Below, one piece after another: positions 20,809 through 23,191 of a stretch of 23,191 nucleotides of DNA. Numbering within the stretch: position 1 is the stretch's first letter; each line of letters starts with the position of its first letter. The notes under the pieces were generated by a model that was given only the letters and a program-made list of their open reading frames with translations, made no database searches and was not told where the DNA came from. Origin of the DNA: an uncultured Anaerolineae bacterium (GTDB lineage: Bacteria > Chloroflexota > Anaerolineae > B4-G1 > DUEL01). The stretch lies in NCBI GenBank assembly GCA_937942115.1, contig CALDFY010000239.1, positions 1 to 23,191 on the forward strand, given 5' to 3'. Made by a program: the position numbers and the translations under genes.

Positions 20809-21747
20809 ATGTCCAGCAACACTCCACAACCCAAAATGCCACCCCTGTGGGTGGTCAAACTGCGGGCCCCCTTCTTTGTAGCCGACATTGTCCCGGTCGT
20901 CCTGGGAACGGCGCTGGCCTGGGCCCGGACGGGGGCCTTCAACCTGTGGTACTTCCTGCTCACCCTCATCGGGGCCATAGCCCTCAACGCGGGCACCAAC
21001 ATGACCAACGATTACTTTGACCACAAGTGGGGCTCCGATGAGGTCAACACCGAATTCGCCAACCCCTTCACCGGCGGCAGCCGCCTCATCCAGATGGGGC
21101 TGGTCAAACCCCAGGAGATGCTCTGGCAGGGGATTGGCTTCTTCGTCCTGGGCGGACTGATCGGCCTGTTCCTGGCCTTCACCCGCAGTCCGCTCATTCT
21201 CTGGCTGGGGATCATCGGCGTCTTCTGCGGCTACTTCTACACCGCGCCCCCCGTCCGGCTGGCGCGGACCGGCCTGGGGGAACTGGCCGTGGGGCTCTGC
21301 TTCGGCCCGCTGATGGTCCTGGGCGCCTACATCGTTCAGACCCGACAGCCGGCCTGGGAGCCGGTGATTGCGGCCATCCCTGTCGGCCTGCTGATCGCGC
21401 TGGTCCTCTGGATCAACGAGTTTCAGGACATGCGGGCCGATGCGGCGGTGGGGAAGAACCACCTGGTCGTGCGGCTGGGCCGCCGTCGGGCGGCGGTGGC
21501 CTACGGGGTGATGCTGGCCCTGGCCTACATTTCCATCCTGGCCGGCATCCTGCTGGATGGCGTCACCCCCTTCGCGCTGGTCGGGTTGCTGACGGTTCCG
21601 CTGGCCGTCCAGGCCTACCGCATCGCCCGGGCCCACTACGACCACCCGCGCGAACTGACTCCGGCCAACGCGCTGACCATCCGCATCCACATGCTGACCG
21701 GGTTACTCCTGGGGCTGGGGTATCTGCTCCAGGGAGTGCTGGGATGA
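20809..21747 (+). CDS. menA: 1,4-dihydroxy-2-naphthoate polyprenyltransferase (MenA, UbiA superfamily)
   Basis: The 312-residue membrane enzyme attaches the polyprenyl chain to 1,4-dihydroxy-2-naphthoate in menaquinone synthesis. The two Asp-rich Mg-diphosphate motifs are N67-D68-x2-D71-x5-D77 (NDYFDHKWGSD) and N203-E-x2-D207-x3-D211 (NEFQDMRAD). About eight to nine membrane helices are visible. ATG 20809 is preceded by AGGAGGTGA at 20794-20802, an almost perfect match to the 16S rRNA tail and the strongest ribosome binding site in the window. The stop overlaps the ubiE start by four bases (ATGA). Pairing with ubiE supports MenA over other UbiA members. Confidence 0.94.
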   Translation: MSSNTPQPKMPPLWVVKLRAPFFVADIVPVVLGTALAWARTGAFNLWYFLLTLIGAIALNAGTNMTNDYFDHKWGSDEVNTEFANPFTGGSRLIQMGLVKPQEMLWQGIGFFVLGGLIGLFLAFTRSPLILWLGIIGVFCGYFYTAPPVRLARTGLGELAVGLCFGPLMVLGAYIVQTRQPAWEPVIAAIPVGLLIALVLWINEFQDMRADAAVGKNHLVVRLGRRRAAVAYGVMLALAYISILAGILLDGVTPFALVGLLTVPLAVQAYRIARAHYDHPRELTPANALTIRIHMLTGLLLGLGYLLQGVLG

Positions 21748-22448
21748 CCTTCGCCTCGCCCGAAGAGAAACGGGCCTACACCCACGACCTTTTCGCCCGT
21801 ATCGCCCCGCGCTACGAATTCCTCAACCAGGTGATGTCCCTGGGACAGGTGGATTCCTGGCGACGGGCGGCCGCCGAAGCGGCACGCGTCCCGCCGGGCG
21901 GCTGGGTCCTGGATGTGGCAACGGGGGAGGGTGGACTGGCCCGGGCCCTCCTCCGGCGATGGCCTGAGGCGAACGTGGTGGGGCTGGATTTCAACCGGCA
22001 GATGCTGACGGTCGGCCGCGCCCACTCCGCCGGATGGCCCATCCGCTGGACCGAAGGAGATGCCCTGCGTCTCCCCTTCCCCGAGGGCTTCTTTGACGCG
22101 GCGGTCAACGCCTTTATGCTCCGCAACGTCACCGACGTCCGGGCCACCCTGGCCGAGCAGGCCCGGGTGGTCCGGACGGGCGGACGGGTGGTCTGCCTGG
22201 AGATGACCTGGCCCCGCCATCCGCTCTTCCGGCCCCTCTTCCACGTCTACTTCGGGGGCATCGTGCCAGTGATGGGCTGGCTCCTCACCGGCTCCCTGGA
22301 CGCCTACCGCTACCTGCCCCGTTCGGTGCAGGCGTTCCTGCCGCCGGAGGACCTGGCAGCGACGATGGAAGCCGTCGGGCTCCGCCCGGTGCGCTACCGG
22401 CTGCTGATGATGGGGACGGTCACCCTGCACGTGGGAATCAAGTTATAG
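21744..22448 (+). CDS. ubiE: demethylmenaquinone methyltransferase (UbiE/MenG family)
   Basis: The 234-residue SAM-dependent enzyme methylates demethylmenaquinone as the last step of menaquinone synthesis. Family marks are the N-terminal block APRYEFLNQVMSLGQVDSWR, SAM motif I VLDVATGEG (residues 55-63), acidic D82 in GLDFNRQML, and the post-motif block NAFMLRNVTD. It overlaps menA by four bases, so the two are translationally coupled. The substrate call rests on that pairing; a ubiquinone role is unlikely with MenA next to it. It is the last gene of the run; hairpin array 2 begins seven bases after its stop. Confidence 0.93.
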   Translation: MTFASPEEKRAYTHDLFARIAPRYEFLNQVMSLGQVDSWRRAAAEAARVPPGGWVLDVATGEGGLARALLRRWPEANVVGLDFNRQMLTVGRAHSAGWPIRWTEGDALRLPFPEGFFDAAVNAFMLRNVTDVRATLAEQARVVRTGGRVVCLEMTWPRHPLFRPLFHVYFGGIVPVMGWLLTGSLDAYRYLPRSVQAFLPPEDLAATMEAVGLRPVRYRLLMMGTVTLHVGIKL

Positions 22449-22454
22449 CCGTTC

Positions 22455-23085
22455 GTAGTAAGGCACGAAACGAAGGGGAGTGCCGTTCGGACGCCACTTC
22501 GCTGCGCTGCGTGGCTGACTACAAGCGCCACTCCGCTACGCTGCGTGGCTGACTACGAACGGTTCGTAGTAAGGCACGAAACGAAGTGGAGTGCCGTCCA
22601 AAACGCCACTCCGCTGCGCTCCGTGGCTGACTACAAGCGCCACTCCGCTACGCTCCGTGGTTGACTACAAACGGTTCGTAGTCAGGCACGAAACGAAGTG
22701 GAGTGCCGTCCGGACGCCACTCCGCTGCGCTGCGTGGCTGACTACAAACGGTTCGTAGTAAGGCACGAAACGAAGGGGAGTGCCGTTCGGACGCCACTCC
22801 GCTGCGCTTCGTGGCTGACTACAAGCGCCACTTCGCTGCGCTGCGTGGCTGACTACAAGCGCCACTCCGCTGCGCTCCGTGGCTGACTACATACGGTTCG
22901 TAGTAAGGCACGAAACGAAGTGGAGTGCCGTTCGGACGCCACTCCGCTGCGCTCCGTGGCTGACTACAAACGGTTCGTAGTAAGGCACGAAACGAAGTGG
23001 AGTGCCGTCCAAAACGCCACTCCGCTGCGCTCCGTGGCTGACTACGAACGGTTCGTAGTCAGGCACGAAACGAAGGGGAGTGCCG
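22455..23085. repeat. hairpin-repeat array 2 (B-A'-A' order), inverted relative to array 1
   Basis: Seven type B units (plus strand) start at 22455, 22566, 22678, 22755, 22900, 22977 and 23055. Ten type A units (minus strand) start at 22492, 22526, 22604, 22638, 22715, 22792, 22826, 22860, 22937 and 23015. Each unit is 31 bases. Spacers fall in fixed classes: AAG between A units, 6-7 bases (TTCGGA, TCCGGA or TCCAAAA) after B, and about AAACGGTTC before B. The order is the reverse complement of array 1. The array fills nearly all of the 665-base gap between ubiE and the last gene. Confidence 0.93.
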
Positions 23086-23113
23086 TCCGGTTCGCAGTAG
23101 GGCACCGTCCCCG

Positions 23114-23191
23114 CTACGGCCCCCCGTAGAGGGCCGCGTAGACGGCGTAGTGCTCCCGAATCCGCTGCAGATAAAGCCGCGTCTCCCCCAG
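23114..23191 (-). CDS. C-terminal fragment, probable lytic transglycosylase (SLT family)
   Basis: The window cuts this gene; only the last 25 codons and the TAG stop are present. The peptide LGETRLYLQRIREHYAVYA, then ALYGGP, matches the usual end of soluble lytic transglycosylase domains, in which an E-T-R-x-Y-x-x-x-I helix follows the catalytic fold. Such enzymes cleave peptidoglycan glycan strands. No catalytic residue is in view, so the call rests on this short tail. The stop TAG is again inside a GTAG tetramer. Confidence 0.6.
   Translation of the reverse strand: MGETRLYLQRIREHYAVYAALYGGP

Noticed and set aside
20152..21690. Minus-strand open frame of 512 codons
   Set aside because: It is antisense to the acyl-CoA ligase and menA and crosses the palindrome between them.
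16163..23085. Composite transposon formed by the two arrays
   Set aside because: No transposase or target duplication is visible and the enclosed genes are housekeeping-type; only an inverted repeat bracket can be claimed.
22665..23129. Small open frames within the hairpin array, on both strands
   Set aside because: Their peptides only restate the 31-bp repeat units in different frames (for example TPLRCVADYKR), so they are not genes.

Overview
The window is GC-rich bacterial chromosome with about 20 protein genes, one tRNA gene and an unusually dense set of intergenic repeats. The gene set points to a menaquinone-using bacterium with c-di-AMP signalling, probably Chloroflexota (Anaerolineae-like). 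It includes tandem DUF970 c-di-AMP receptors, a tungsten-type aldehyde:ferredoxin oxidoreductase, an ADP-forming acyl-CoA synthetase, MenA plus UbiE/MenG, lipoprotein CapA and a NarL-type sensor kinase. The lineage is inferred from gene content only; no phylogeny could be run. No rRNA, IS transposase, integrase, cas gene or prophage gene is visible.

Layout. 1-403: edge-truncated, AT-richer small membrane protein. 466-4897 (+): coiled-coil/zinc-ribbon protein, beta-class DNA methyltransferase, then gcvH, a TPR protein and a tungsten AOR. 4944-5100: REP-like cluster. 5111-5668 (+): zinc-finger/TPR protein ending in a strong terminator. 5724-8640 (-): serine-palmitoyltransferase-like PLP enzyme followed by a CapA lipoprotein, joined by an octamer array of ATGA start/stop overlaps. 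8641-9628: gene-free, with two related MITE-like elements and a 17-bp tandem repeat. 9629-11535 (-): Nudix hydrolase and asnS. 11671-12278 (+): two overlapping c-di-AMP receptor-family genes. 12314-14819 (-): sensor kinase and an overlapping membrane protein. 14887-14960 (-): tRNA-Val(CAC), with promoter and terminator. 15081-16166 (+): radical SAM enzyme, divergent from the tRNA. 16479-22448 (+): tight six-gene run, cvpA-like, M19 dipeptidase, hypothetical, ADP-forming acyl-CoA synthetase, menA, ubiE. 23114-23191 (-): C-terminal end of a probable lytic transglycosylase.

The six-gene run is bracketed by two arrays of the same 31-bp hairpin repeats in opposite orientation. The arrays mix two hairpin types that differ by compensating stem changes and form a 111-112 bp higher-order repeat. 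Several other hairpin families in the window also begin with GTAG, the mark of REP elements mobilised by RAYT (TnpA-REP) transposases, and the TAG of GTAG serves as the stop codon of several genes.

The observation most worth testing is the receptor pair at 11671-12278. One paralogue keeps the ligand-loop residues of PstA/DarA but lacks the C-terminal VGGAT segment. The other keeps VGGAT but has lost the ligand-loop residues. This suggests a heteromeric receptor with a split binding site.
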